From: Roseburia sp. 499
Lineage (GTDB): Bacteria; Bacillota; Clostridia; Lachnospirales; Lachnospiraceae
NCBI RefSeq assembly: GCF_001940225.2
Contig: NZ_CP135164.1
Location: 2,418,001-2,482,000 of the forward strand
Direction of reading: 5' to 3'
Length of the DNA: 64,000 nt
Positions 7,189-16,294 of the stretch are shown here, in pieces. The notes beneath the pieces were generated by a model that worked only from the letters and a program-made list of their open reading frames with translations, ran no database searches and was not told where the DNA came from. Every line of letters starts with the position of its first letter. Within the stretch, counting starts at the first letter, position 1. The position numbers and the translations under genes were made by a program.

Positions 7189-10100
7189 TTACTGTTTATT
7201 CTTTTTCTTTCTTCCACGAAGTCCTACTCCAACACCTGTAATAAGTGCAAGTGCACCGATTCCAAGATAAAGAAGCGGATTTGCATTGTCGCCTGTCTGT
7301 GGAAGCTTAGGCTCTGTCGGTACATTGGCAAGCTTAAGAGTTGCTACAACAACATCCGGTGCATTGTCATCATATCGAAGAGTTACATCGTGAGCTGTTT
7401 CATCAAGGATATATCCGTCAGCTGCTTTTGTCTCAACTACTGTATAATGGATATCTTCCTTAAATGAACCATCCTCATTGTAAGTACAGATAGGAAGCTC
7501 CTTGCTCTCTGCATGACCATTCTTGTCAGTAGTGAGTGTATCAAGCACCTTTCCATCCTTATCCCTTACTTCAAATACAACACCCTCGATCGGCTTTCCG
7601 GTTACTTTGTCAGTTTTCTCAATGACAATCTTACCGACTGCCTGCTCATCCTTCATGGATACCTTCTGGATTTCTGCTGTCTCCTTTACTTCAAAGGTTA
7701 CATCACTTGCCACCTTATATCCATATGGTGCAGATTCCTCTCTGAGTGTGTACTTTCCGACAGGAAGTCTCTCAATCATATGAGTCTTTCCTGCCTCTGA
7801 TGTCCAGCTCTCAACAAGCTTTCCATCAGCATCAATAACTGAAAGCTTTGCTCCAGGCAACTCTTTCTCTCCTGTGATATCAGTCTTTGAAATTTCTACC
7901 TTAATAGGTGCATTTTCAAATGCTGCCTCAAACTCGATAACCTTTACCTTATCTCCCTGATATGAAGCATCCACATCAAATGTCTTATCTGACTTCACAT
8001 AGCCCTTTGGTGCCTCAAGTTCTTTGACATAATACTGTCCAAGTGGAAGGTCAGAAGTAAATGTTACTTTGCCATCCTTTCCAGTAACACCTCTCTCAAT
8101 CTGTGTATCTGCTTTGACAATAACCTTTCCATCCTTATTTACTATATCTTCTTTCGCAAATAAACCGAATACTGCTCCTTCAAGTGCTTCCTTAGTCTCT
8201 GAATCCGTCTTGGTTACAGTAATCTGCACTTTCTGACGATCATTTGTCACATCCATTCCTGCAAATACAACCTTTGTATTCTGGTCGATATAGGAAAGGT
8301 CTGCCTCAATCGGTGTATCATCTAATACAAATCCATCAATGGTCTTTGTCTCAACAAGATAATACTTGCCAATCGGAAGGTCATCAATTCTTGCGATACC
8401 CTTATCATTTGTCACGATGGTTGCCACCTTGTCTCCTTCCTTGTGATATACAGTGTCAAGTCCGTCAGCACTTACGATATCCTCTTTTGCATATACATCA
8501 AAAGTTACTCCTGCAAGGCTGTCCTTGAAGAAATTGAAGATAAAGTCATACCAGTAACCCTTCATAAGAGTAGTGTCTGTTACAAATTCGCCGTCCTTAT
8601 TGATGACAATGGAACCTGTAGGTACTTCATCCTTCATCTCTACATGCTGCACTTTGCCTGTGTCCTCTACTGTAAACTGGATATCAGTTGCCTTGAGGTA
8701 TCCGTAAGGAGCAAATTCCTCACGAAGAGTGTAAGTCTCTCCAACTACAAGTCTCTTGATCACATGTGCTTCCTTAGCATCAGATGTCCATGTGTCTACC
8801 ACATTTCCATCCTTATCAAGTACAGTAAGTGTTGCACCTGTAAGCTCTGCACCGCTTGTGATATCTGTCTTTGTAAACTCAAAGGTTGTAGGTGTGTTTT
8901 TATACTCGCTGTTATATACAGCAGTCTTAACATCCTGTCCCTGATATTTTGTATCAAAGTTTACTGCTTCCTCATTTGTCACATATCCGGCAGGCTTTAC
9001 AAGCTCCCTTGCAACATATTTTGCAAATGGATAATCCTTAACAAAAGCAATCTTTCCATTCTCATCAGATGTTGTCTTCTCAAGAAGTGTGCCTTTCTCG
9101 ATAATTACCTTGCCATCTACATTCTTGATATCCTCGTCTGCATAAAGACCAAATACTGCACCTGCAATCGGTGTATTATCTTCTGAATCAAGCTTAGTCA
9201 CTGACATATCAAGCTTCTGTCTGTCATCTGAGAAAGTAAGGCTTTCCTTGATAACAGGTGTCTTATCATCCACATATGTGAATGTCACTTTCTGCTCATT
9301 CGGATTTAATACATATCCGTATGGAGCTTCCACTTCCACAACCCTGTACTGTCCAAGAGGAAGATTCTTAGCTGTTGCCTTTCCATCCTTACCAGTTGTA
9401 AGAGTTGTCACAAGGTCTCCCTTGCTGTAATACTTAATGCGGTTTCCGTCTGCATCCTTCTGGTTGTCTGCTGTGTAAATATCCTCGGCAGCATAAACTT
9501 TGAATTTTGCTCCGCCAAGTGAGCCTTCCTTATAAACAAACTCTTTCTCATATGAGCTTGCAAGAAGTCCACCCTTGAATCCGTCAAGTACCTCTCCCTT
9601 CTTTTCTACAGTCAGCTCTCCGACTGCAGGGGCATCTGAATATTCCACGGTGATGAACGCATCATTTGTATCACCATCTGTTTCAAATGCTGTGTCAGTA
9701 TCAACAGAGATGTTGACATACTTATCATTTACAACATATCCAAATGGTGCAGACACTTCCTCAATGCGGTAGTTACCGATTTTAAGTGCCTCCGGTAAGA
9801 TTAAATCTCCGTCCTCATCAGTAAAGAATGAAGTATGCTCTACCTTTGACGGATAAGTTGTGTACTGCTTCACATATTCGTTCTTATCAATATTAAAGAT
9901 CTTAAACTCTGCATTTGGTACAAGCACTGTCTGCTTTGTATCGGAATCCTTCTTAATTACACGAAGCTTTGCAGTAAACTCCCTGTCAAGGAATACTCTC
10001 CATGTCTGAGGCTTGTCAGGATGATTCTCGCTGATTTTTACCTCAAATGGCTTGATTGTCTTCATGTTATGCGGAGTCTTTGACTCTACTACCACATAGG

Positions 10101-12567
10101 TTCCATAAGGAATTGCAATGGAAACTGCATGTCCCTTGTCATCGGATGTGATTGTTGTTGCTCCGTTTTCCCCGATTACTACCGGAGTTGCCTTGTCATA
10201 GTCATAACTTCCATCTGCCTTTACAGGTAAAGATGATTTCAAATAAGCTGTGAACTCTGCACCTGCCAATAAGCCTGCTTCAGTATCATCGCCATTGTCA
10301 GATACCTTGATAAGTTGGAATGGCTGCTTGATGACCTGCTCTGCTGATGTTGTGCTTCTTGATACCTCTGCTACAAGGTCTCCCTCATAGTCGCACACTA
10401 CATCGTGCTCCTCTTCGTCTAAGAGATACCCCTCTGATGGAGTGATTTCTTTCACATAATAGTTTCCAAGGTAAAGGTTATTGACCTCTGCTTCGCCATT
10501 CTTATCTGTTGTAAGTGTTGCTACAAGGTCTCCTGCTTTGAATACGACTCCTGTTGCTCCGTCCGGATGCACGATATCGTTTCTTGCATAAAGACCATAA
10601 ACTGCACCTTCAAGGCTTGCATCACCCTGGGCAACTGCCTTGCCCGATTCCTTGTCTACCTTGTAGATATGAATCTTTGCTGTCGTTCTGTCATTCACAA
10701 ATGTGTGGCTGAATGATGTCTTTGCCTGTGTTTCAGGTAATACATTGAAATTGAAGCTATATACATCAGACTGGTTTCTAATATATGCATATGGTGCCTG
10801 TGTCTCTTGGATATAATATCCGTTAGAGATTGGCAGATCCACGCTGTAGCTTGCCTTTCCGTCCTCACCTGTAGTTACTGTCTCAAGAGCTGTACCCTTT
10901 GTAACAATAACCTGTCCGGCATAGTTTTTGATGTCATTTCCGGCATAAAGTGTGTACTTGCCGCCATCAAGAGGGTTCTCTGTGTCAGAGTCCTTCTTTA
11001 CGACAGATACATCCGCTTTCTGTCTTGTATTCTCAATCGTAGTTGATTCATACTGTACTGTCACAGTCTGGTCCTTATATTCAACTGCTACTGTCTGAGG
11101 TGTGGTATTGATTGTATACCCGTCAATGCTCTCAATCTCAGTTACCACATAAGTTCCAAGATGAAGGTCAGATAATACCACCTGTCCGTCAGTTCCTGTT
11201 GTAAGGCTTTCTGCCACTACATCGCCAGCACTATACACCTTTGTACCATCTGCCTTGTAGATATCTGCTCCTGCAGTTACCTTAAAAGTTGCTCCAGAAA
11301 GCTTCTTTTTCTCATAAGTGAAGTTGCTTCCATTCCATGAGCTAAGCACCTCACCCTCTTTATAGATTGTGATTGCTCCAAGCTGCTCTTTATCTGTTGC
11401 AGAGATTCCCGTTGTCTGTCCTGCTTTTACAGTAAGTGTATGAACTTTACCGGAAAGGACATATCCCTTTGGTGCGGTAATCTCTTTTACATAATAAGTG
11501 CCTGCGACAAGTGCATCTGACTTTGCATATCCGTTTCCATCTGTTGTCATGGTCTGTACTCTGTTTGTGCATCCGCTGTCAGAATAGATTCCATAGACTG
11601 CACCGGAAAGCTTCACTCCGCTTGACTCATCTGTCTTTGTAAGCTCACCATATCCGATGTTCTCTGTCTTGACCTTGATATAGGCTTTGATAGGATCTGC
11701 TGTCGGTCTTTCAGAAATAAACTCCTGATATCCGCTCTTTCCTGTAAGCCAGAATACACAGCTTGATGTTGTCTCAACCTTTCCTGCATTGGAAGTGAAT
11801 GTTCCTGTTGTAGCTGTAGTATTCACGCTCGTTGAAGAGATTGTAATACTGTTGCCATTCTTATCAACAGAATATCCGCTGATGCCAAAATCAAAATCCG
11901 ATAAAACACCATTGCTGTCAGATAATGTTGTTTCAAATCTCTGACTTCCCTCATTCCACTTCAACTCATAAGTTGGTGCCTCACTGGTTCTGCGTGATGC
12001 AAAACTTGGAAGCGTTGCATTGTAGGAGCTGCTGATATTGTCTCTGAGCCTCTCATAATAGTTGTATGAAGAATCAGGACTTGGTGCTGTGTTACAGAGC
12101 TTTCTTGCTGCTGAATCACCGCTTCCGGTTCCAAAGATATCTGCTACAATAACCCATACCATTGCCTGAGTTGCGATATACTCATCACACTGGCTGTTGC
12201 TTGGTGCCGCCTTTTGTGTACTGTTAAACCCATAATAAAGGCAGTAACTTAAAAGCTTTCTCTGCTGTGCTGACATTGATGTGCTCGCATCATCGTAGCT
12301 GTTCATAAGCTGACCGCCATCTGCTCTTAATCCGAAATTCATACAATATGCTGAATTTCCGTCAAGAATTGAATACAGAATCTTGCCATGATTAAATCCG
12401 GGCTTTAGCTCACTTACTTCTCCGGAATTTTTGACTGATGCATTCCAGAACGCAATATTTGCCTGCGGACTGGCTGCAAATGCTGTTGTACCATTCGTAA
12501 AGAGTGTTCCAACCAGTGTGAGCATAGCCATAAATCCTGCCATAAAACGCTTTAGTTTCTGTTTCAT
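7189..12567 (-). CDS. Giant thioester-domain LPXTG surface protein with about 13 SpaA/Cna-B-like repeats
   Basis: The start ATG at 12567 follows AAGGAGG and gives a 1,792-residue secreted protein. It begins with a signal peptide (MKQKLKRFMAGFMAMLTLVG, cleavage probably after FAA). Next is a TQXA-type thioester domain: the Cys in AYCMNFG and the Gln in ATQAMVW are the expected cross-link pair. From about residue 300 onward I count 13 SpaA/Cna-B prealbumin-like domains, each starting with a K-containing strand such as ADVSVVKKDSD and ending near a conserved E/Y turn. Isopeptide-forming Lys and Glu residues are plausible in most. It ends with LPQTGDN, a membrane helix and RKKKNKQ, so sortase should anchor it. 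Thioester adhesins can bind host surfaces covalently. No sortase lies in the window. The gene is flanked by its own terminators. Confidence 0.95.
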   Translation of the reverse strand: MKQKLKRFMAGFMAMLTLVGTLFTNGTTAFAASPQANIAFWNASVKNSGEVSELKPGFNHGKILYSILDGNSAYCMNFGLRADGGQLMNSYDDASTSMSAQQRKLLSYCLYYGFNSTQKAAPSNSQCDEYIATQAMVWVIVADIFGTGSGDSAARKLCNTAPSPDSSYNYYERLRDNISSSYNATLPSFASRRTSEAPTYELKWNEGSQRFETTLSDSNGVLSDFDFGISGYSVDKNGNSITISSTSVNTTATTGTFTSNAGKVETTSSCVFWLTGKSGYQEFISERPTADPIKAYIKVKTENIGYGELTKTDESSGVKLSGAVYGIYSDSGCTNRVQTMTTDGNGYAKSDALVAGTYYVKEITAPKGYVLSGKVHTLTVKAGQTTGISATDKEQLGAITIYKEGEVLSSWNGSNFTYEKKKLSGATFKVTAGADIYKADGTKVYSAGDVVAESLTTGTDGQVVLSDLHLGTYVVTEIESIDGYTINTTPQTVAVEYKDQTVTVQYESTTIENTRQKADVSVVKKDSDTENPLDGGKYTLYAGNDIKNYAGQVIVTKGTALETVTTGEDGKASYSVDLPISNGYYIQETQAPYAYIRNQSDVYSFNFNVLPETQAKTSFSHTFVNDRTTAKIHIYKVDKESGKAVAQGDASLEGAVYGLYARNDIVHPDGATGVVFKAGDLVATLTTDKNGEAEVNNLYLGNYYVKEITPSEGYLLDEEEHDVVCDYEGDLVAEVSRSTTSAEQVIKQPFQLIKVSDNGDDTEAGLLAGAEFTAYLKSSLPVKADGSYDYDKATPVVIGENGATTITSDDKGHAVSIAIPYGTYVVVESKTPHNMKTIKPFEVKISENHPDKPQTWRVFLDREFTAKLRVIKKDSDTKQTVLVPNAEFKIFNIDKNEYVKQYTTYPSKVEHTSFFTDEDGDLILPEALKIGNYRIEEVSAPFGYVVNDKYVNISVDTDTAFETDGDTNDAFITVEYSDAPAVGELTVEKKGEVLDGFKGGLLASSYEKEFVYKEGSLGGAKFKVYAAEDIYTADNQKDADGNRIKYYSKGDLVTTLTTGKDGKATAKNLPLGQYRVVEVEAPYGYVLNPNEQKVTFTYVDDKTPVIKESLTFSDDRQKLDMSVTKLDSEDNTPIAGAVFGLYADEDIKNVDGKVIIEKGTLLEKTTSDENGKIAFVKDYPFAKYVARELVKPAGYVTNEEAVNFDTKYQGQDVKTAVYNSEYKNTPTTFEFTKTDITSGAELTGATLTVLDKDGNVVDTWTSDAKEAHVIKRLVVGETYTLREEFAPYGYLKATDIQFTVEDTGKVQHVEMKDEVPTGSIVINKDGEFVTDTTLMKGYWYDFIFNFFKDSLAGVTFDVYAKEDIVSADGLDTVYHKEGDKVATIVTNDKGIARIDDLPIGKYYLVETKTIDGFVLDDTPIEADLSYIDQNTKVVFAGMDVTNDRQKVQITVTKTDSETKEALEGAVFGLFAKEDIVNKDGKVIVKADTQIERGVTGKDGKVTFTSDLPLGQYYVKELEAPKGYVKSDKTFDVDASYQGDKVKVIEFEAAFENAPIKVEISKTDITGEKELPGAKLSVIDADGKLVESWTSEAGKTHMIERLPVGKYTLREESAPYGYKVASDVTFEVKETAEIQKVSMKDEQAVGKIVIEKTDKVTGKPIEGVVFEVRDKDGKVLDTLTTDKNGHAESKELPICTYNEDGSFKEDIHYTVVETKAADGYILDETAHDVTLRYDDNAPDVVVATLKLANVPTEPKLPQTGDNANPLLYLGIGALALITGVGVGLRGRKKKNKQ

Positions 12568-12593
12568 GTGCTCTTTCCTCCTTAATTTTCGCA

Positions 12594-12632
12594 TAAAAAA
12601 AGAAAGACATAAGTTTATGGCTTACATCTTTC
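12594..12632 (-). terminator. Terminator between lipoprotein and surface-protein genes
   Basis: Read leftward, GAAAGATGTAAG pairs with CTTATGTCTTTC, with a short loop, followed by eight T. It ends the unit of the 12659-13447 lipoprotein. It partly overlaps the untranslated leader of the surface-protein gene, which raises the possibility that read-through controls that gene. Confidence 0.75.
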
Positions 12633-12658
12633 TTCCTTCTGCTTCTATTCGTTTTTAT

Positions 12659-13447
12659 TTATCTGTGACATCGAAACTCGTAATAGTCTGTGCCGCCTGT
12701 CGTGTAAACTCCATCATAACTGATGTAGAATACCGGATCTGTTTCCAAAAGTAACATACTTGCAATATATTCTGCGATTGCATCCTCAGATGATAACCGC
12801 TGTCCATCAATGGTACTTGCTTTGTTGAGGTCTGTCTCTACAAACACACTATAATAAGAGCCTTCCATACCATCGTAAGGATAATACTCATTGTACTCTT
12901 CCTGCGTGATACTGCCATCATTCAAATGGTTCTGTAAATTCTGCTGTGTGGTAATCATCCCTCCTGCCTGACACTTTGCTGTTGCAAGTGACACAACATT
13001 CTGTGGACTGTATGCCACGGATGCAGGCTGTGGATTGCTCACATTGTCTTTCGGACTGTCTGTAGTCTGACCACCATTACCTACATTACTCTGATTTCCG
13101 CCAGCTTCCTCATTATCATTTACAGGAGCTTTCTGTTCCGGCTCGTCATTCTGCTTTGGCTTTTCTTCCTGCTTTGAAGCAGTTTCATTATCTGCGGATC
13201 GGTTATCTTCTTTATCAGTCTTCTCTTCTGAATCTTTAGCCTCGGCAATATCTTTCTCTGTCTCTTCACTTCCAGCTTCGGTTGTGACCTCTGTGACAGC
13301 TTCCGTTGCCATTTCTGCTTCTTCAGTTGGCTTTACACTTTCCGTCTGTTTCTCTGTCTGATTATCAGCCTTTTCCTTACCACCATTACAGGCAGCCATT
13401 GAAAAGACCAGTACTGCGGATAATAAGATAATACTTATCTTCTTCAT
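12659..13447 (-). CDS. Lipoprotein with charged low-complexity linker
   Basis: Start ATG at 13447 gives 262 residues beginning MKKISIILLSAVLVFSMAAC, a clear lipoprotein signal peptide with lipobox SMAAC. The next 120 residues are a Thr/Glu/Asn/Lys-rich linker (TEAVTEVTTEAGSEE, NEEAGGNQSN). The C-terminal 110 residues look folded, with SLATAKCQAGGMITTQQN and an aromatic-rich end YDGVYTTGGTDYYEF. I do not recognise the C-terminal domain. It should be anchored to the outer face of the membrane, with the linker spanning the wall. It lies immediately upstream of the giant surface protein, so a surface function related to attachment or mating is possible but unproven. Confidence 0.85.
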   Translation of the reverse strand: MKKISIILLSAVLVFSMAACNGGKEKADNQTEKQTESVKPTEEAEMATEAVTEVTTEAGSEETEKDIAEAKDSEEKTDKEDNRSADNETASKQEEKPKQNDEPEQKAPVNDNEEAGGNQSNVGNGGQTTDSPKDNVSNPQPASVAYSPQNVVSLATAKCQAGGMITTQQNLQNHLNDGSITQEEYNEYYPYDGMEGSYYSVFVETDLNKASTIDGQRLSSEDAIAEYIASMLLLETDPVFYISYDGVYTTGGTDYYEFRCHR

Positions 13448-13584
13448 AGTAATCACCCATCCCTTCTCCGCAAGAGGGACGGGCTTTGTGTTCCGTGCCA
13501 TCCACCCTTGCGGTGAACTATTTATCTGTAATGCACGGGACACATAGGACTGTCCCGTATTCTGTGCATCTTAAACTCCTTTCA

Positions 13585-13668
13585 TTATACCAGCTCTCTT
13601 ATTTTAAAGAAATACTGCATAAGTCTTCTGTTTTTCTTATAATTTAAGAATAAACCCTTTACCTGCAT
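13585..13668 (-). CDS. Possible 27-residue basic peptide
   Basis: A short frame starts with ATG at 13668 after an almost perfect AGGAGGTGA site and encodes MQVKGLFLNYKKNRRLMQYF plus seven more residues, ending at 13585. It is basic and amphipathic. It lies 14 bases after the hydrophobic 57-residue gene. The ribosome binding site is as strong as that of any gene nearby, but no homologue can be checked here, so this remains a candidate. A 15-codon frame with its own AAAGGAG follows at about 13,570-13,523. Confidence 0.4.
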   Translation of the reverse strand: MQVKGLFLNYKKNRRLMQYFFKIRELV

Positions 13669-13682
13669 ACGCTCACCTCCTC

Positions 13683-13856
13683 TCAGAATGTGCCCATTCT
13701 TACGAATGAAAGAAATATCCTTGCCACCATAGCGAATAGAAGAAGAATTATTCTGGCAAGTCCTAAGACCAGCTTCAACGCTCCAAGAATTATCCTTAAT
13801 ATCCACTTGAGTATCTCTAAAATTACTGTTCCTACGGCTCCCATAACTCTTCTCAT
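13683..13856 (-). CDS. Small hydrophobic membrane peptide (57 residues)
   Basis: The start ATG at 13856 follows AAAGGAG and lies 5 bases after the ParR-like gene. The product reads MRRVMGAVGTVILEILKW and continues with alternating hydrophobic and arginine/lysine positions (LRIILGALKLVLGLARIILL), giving one long amphipathic-to-transmembrane helix and a second short one. It resembles small membrane-active peptides, but whether it anchors the segregation machinery, acts as a toxin or something else cannot be told. Tight coupling to the ParMR pair makes a related role the simplest guess. Confidence 0.65.
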   Translation of the reverse strand: MRRVMGAVGTVILEILKWILRIILGALKLVLGLARIILLLFAMVARIFLSFVRMGTF

Positions 13857-13861
13857 AATAA

Positions 13862-14311
13862 TCAGTCTCCTTTCGACATCCATCCCATTGCAAGTCCTGC
13901 AACATCTGCATCGTCCATAACATCTTCTGTAGGTTCTTGTGCTTCACTATTGGCTACCTGCATTATTACCGGCTGACCAACATTCATTCCGGATATCACT
14001 CCGCCTAACAGCCTTATGACCTCTTTCCTAGCCTCATTGGTTGCTGCTTCAATAACTTCTTCCTTAATGTCATCAATATCTTCTGACCGGATATATTCAG
14101 CCCTCTCTTTTTCCTTCTTCTTGATAACAAAAGTTTCTTTTCCATAATTATCAATGTAGAACTGAATCGCATCTATAATGAACTGGTTCTTAGATTTGAA
14201 AATCTTCGGATCAAGGTTCTGAATCACATCATTGATTTTCACATGCTGAGGATTGCTCATGTTGAGGCGGACAGAAGTTTTTACTTCATATTCAAGTCTT
14301 CTTCCCATCAT
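13862..14311 (-). CDS. ParR-like DNA-binding adaptor of actin-type segregation
   Basis: A 149-residue protein directly downstream of the ParM-like gene (8-base gap). Residues about 8-60 look like a ribbon-helix-helix domain: KTSVRLNMSNPQHVKINDVI is followed by KSKNQFIIDAIQFYI. The rest is acidic and helical and could be the filament-binding tail, as in ParR adaptors. Two ATG codons (14311 and 14308) follow AGGAGG; the second has better spacing. The pairing with a ParM-like ATPase is the main evidence for a segregation role; sequence similarity to known ParR is not recognisable by eye. Confidence 0.7.
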   Translation of the reverse strand: MMGRRLEYEVKTSVRLNMSNPQHVKINDVIQNLDPKIFKSKNQFIIDAIQFYIDNYGKETFVIKKKEKERAEYIRSEDIDDIKEEVIEAATNEARKEVIRLLGGVISGMNVGQPVIMQVANSEAQEPTEDVMDDADVAGLAMGWMSKGD

Positions 14312-14319
14312 CTGCCTCC

Positions 14320-15240
14320 TTATGATAATCGCTTAGTGCTTTTAAGTCCCATTGTGGCAAGCTGCTCATATCCTCTTGCATTTGCCTTTACATCAAGGTT
14401 ATAGGAAATGTTCTTAGCATCATGACTACCAAAATTCTTCATCACAACTGCCCCGCCACCGACAAATACAATCGGTGTAGTCTTTAAGTTATACCCAAAC
14501 TCACGGATTGAGTTATATACCTTATCAACAAAATCCTCTATCTCTGCCTTGATAATGGCAAAGTATTCATCATCAATATCTGACCTGCCATATCGCATGA
14601 TGTTCTGTATCTCTGACTCGTCTACCTCTCCGTTAAGTTGTCTTACACACTGCTCATTGATAGAACGCATACAGGTAATAAGACCTTTTGGTATCGTCAC
14701 ACACTTTGATTCATCCGGTGACTTGTTGATTACCGGCATAATGTCGATTGTCCAGCTACCGATATCTACTATCAGCGTTTTCTTTGCCATTGTAGGAATC
14801 TTGTCCACTACTGCTGCATAACACTGAGGGAATACTGCCACATCATCAATTTCAATATAATACGGCTCATTCTCATATTTGAAGCTTACACGCTTATTCT
14901 TTGTCAGGTACTTGATAAAATCATTCTTCTCTGCTCCAAACCTTGTAAGTGGTAGTCCTACGGCAAGGAATACCTTTGCCTCTGCAAGACCTCTTCTTTT
15001 AAGTTCCTTAGCAACTGCTGCAAGAGTGAGAAGATAAAAGCTGTCATCTTCGACCTTTGTATCCTTTACTTCCTGCCTCACAGTTCCAACCTTATAGAAC
15101 TTTCCTTCATACTCAAGTACATCGCCGAAAAGTGCCGGAGTTGTTGTAATCTCCTTAACTCCTGTGACAAATACCTGAGAGATTGTTTTCATCATTGACC
15201 AGCCATGATCAATGCCGATTACTTCTAACTTGTTATTCAT
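14320..15240 (-). CDS. ParM/StbA-like actin ATPase
   Basis: Start ATG at 15240 (MNNKLEVIGIDHGWSMMK) is chosen because GGAGAG precedes it; a longer frame upstream lacks this. The 306-residue protein has the actin-fold nucleotide motifs in order: phosphate-1 IGIDHGWSMMK (8-18), phosphate-2 VDIGSWTIDIM (about 155-165) and adenosine motif VFVGGGAVVMKNF (about 265-277). Such ParM-type proteins form dynamic filaments that push plasmid copies apart. Its presence on a chromosomally integrated element suggests a circular, possibly replicating, stage. It overlaps the end of the small membrane-protein gene upstream by 8 bases. Confidence 0.88.
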   Translation of the reverse strand: MNNKLEVIGIDHGWSMMKTISQVFVTGVKEITTTPALFGDVLEYEGKFYKVGTVRQEVKDTKVEDDSFYLLTLAAVAKELKRRGLAEAKVFLAVGLPLTRFGAEKNDFIKYLTKNKRVSFKYENEPYYIEIDDVAVFPQCYAAVVDKIPTMAKKTLIVDIGSWTIDIMPVINKSPDESKCVTIPKGLITCMRSINEQCVRQLNGEVDESEIQNIMRYGRSDIDDEYFAIIKAEIEDFVDKVYNSIREFGYNLKTTPIVFVGGGAVVMKNFGSHDAKNISYNLDVKANARGYEQLATMGLKSTKRLS

Positions 15241-15427
15241 ATTCCTGTCTCTCCTTCCATTCCGTAATATTTGCTTCCATGTCCTGCACATCTGTATCTT
15301 TTCTCCTTTCCTCTTCCATAAGCTGCCCAATAAACCGCTCTGTTCTAGACGACATTGCAACTAATGAATATAGAAAAATCAGGATGATACTTATTCCGAC
15401 CAACACTACAATCCAACATAGCTTCAT
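15233..15427 (-). CDS. Small single-pass membrane protein
   Basis: ATG at 15427 follows GAGGCG and gives 64 residues: MKLCWIVVLVGISIILIFLY forms a single N-terminal membrane helix, followed by a charged cytoplasmic-looking tail (MEEERRKDTDVQDMEANITEWKER). No family is recognised. It overlaps the ParM start by 8 bases and follows the 15439-15723 gene by 11 bases, so it is in the same unit. Confidence 0.65.
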   Translation of the reverse strand: MKLCWIVVLVGISIILIFLYSLVAMSSRTERFIGQLMEEERRKDTDVQDMEANITEWKERQEYE

Positions 15428-15438
15428 GTAAATACGCC

Positions 15439-15723
15439 TCATTCCGTAGATTCTTCTAAGAGGCACTTACAATTTGCCTGACATTTTCGTGCCAGTCTTT
15501 GGAAATAAACACATTTCAAACACTCGTGTTCTGCCATAAATAGTGCTTTCTCATTTTTGGCTACAATCTTTCGGTAACGCTTTTTCAAATAAGAAACATC
15601 ATATAAATCCTGCTTGATTTCATTCATGGCATTTTGCTTCATTATCGCTGTGTTCAGTGAATTAATGTAGCTGACGAACTTTTCCTCAGTGCTTATATCC
15701 ACACCTTTAAAAGTTAATTCCAT
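15439..15723 (-). CDS. Hypothetical protein with C-terminal cysteine cluster
   Basis: A 94-residue protein, the first gene of the leftward operon. The first 65 residues are helical and basic (SYLKKRYRKIVAKNEK). The C-terminus contains five cysteines in CLKCVYFQRLARKC and QANCKC, a spacing that could bind zinc. A hairpin with arms CTACATGGC and GCCGTGTAG (15742-15763) lies about 20 bases upstream of the start and may influence its translation. No function can be assigned. Confidence 0.65.
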   Translation of the reverse strand: MELTFKGVDISTEEKFVSYINSLNTAIMKQNAMNEIKQDLYDVSYLKKRYRKIVAKNEKALFMAEHECLKCVYFQRLARKCQANCKCLLEESTE

Positions 15724-16160
15724 TCACTACTTACCTGCTTTCTACACGGCTCATGCCATGTAGGTGTGCTTTTTTCCCATTTGCCTGCACACATAGGAAT
15801 TACAGATAAGCCGCATCTGCGTTTACGACGCATTAAGTTAAATTAAATAATGCTATCCTCTCTACCGCCTTTTCGAGAGCCAGGAAGTTCCCTTTGAACA
15901 CCTTCATAGTTTATTATCCTTCCGCAACAGTATTGACTACCCTTACTCGCTCCACTTTCATTTCTCAATCCTTCAGCACTCTTCGCAAGTATATTTGATT
16001 TCCATCAGGTATCTGAACCGGAATTATCACTATATCTGTAATTGTTATTCAATTGTATGAGCTGTTTTGCAACTCGCAGGATTATGATATAGCAAAATTT
16101 TGAATCCTTGAACTTCGCCAAAAGAAGTATTTTCAACATATCTATTCTTTTTATGTTAGT
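15724..16160. other. Leader between the operon promoter and its first gene
   Basis: About 440 bases of untranslated sequence separate the leftward promoter from its first gene at 15723. Apart from the hairpin at 15,742-15,763 I see no coding frame, no direct-repeat set that would mark a ParR-binding centromere, and no known riboswitch. The length is unusual and could hide regulation. Confidence 0.4.
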
Positions 16161-16248
16161 CCTCATTTGTGGTCTGTTCGTATTTTCATTATATAGTCCA
16201 CATTTGTGGTTGTCAATATATTTTCAAAATAATGTACCACTTTTGTGA
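16161..16248 (-). promoter_or_regulatory. Leftward element promoter with three repressor operators
   Basis: Read leftward, TTGACA (16211-16216), a 17-bp spacer and TATAAT (16188-16193) form a consensus sigma-70 promoter. The near-palindrome CCACATTTGTGG fills the spacer (16198-16209). Related sites CCTCATTTGTGG (16161-16172) and CCACTTTTGTGA (16237-16248) lie 37 and 39 bp to either side. The divergent XRE gene starts 47 bp further right. This is the geometry of a phage-like repressor control region; binding itself is inferred. Confidence 0.85.
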
Positions 16249-16294
16249 ACTCTGTGTTAAAATATTCATATCAATTTGTTTGAGGTGATTATTA

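Noticed and set aside
8443..9186. 247-residue plus-strand frame within the surface protein gene
   Set aside because: Cys/Ile/Lys-rich composition and position opposite a long repetitive gene show it is an antisense shadow.
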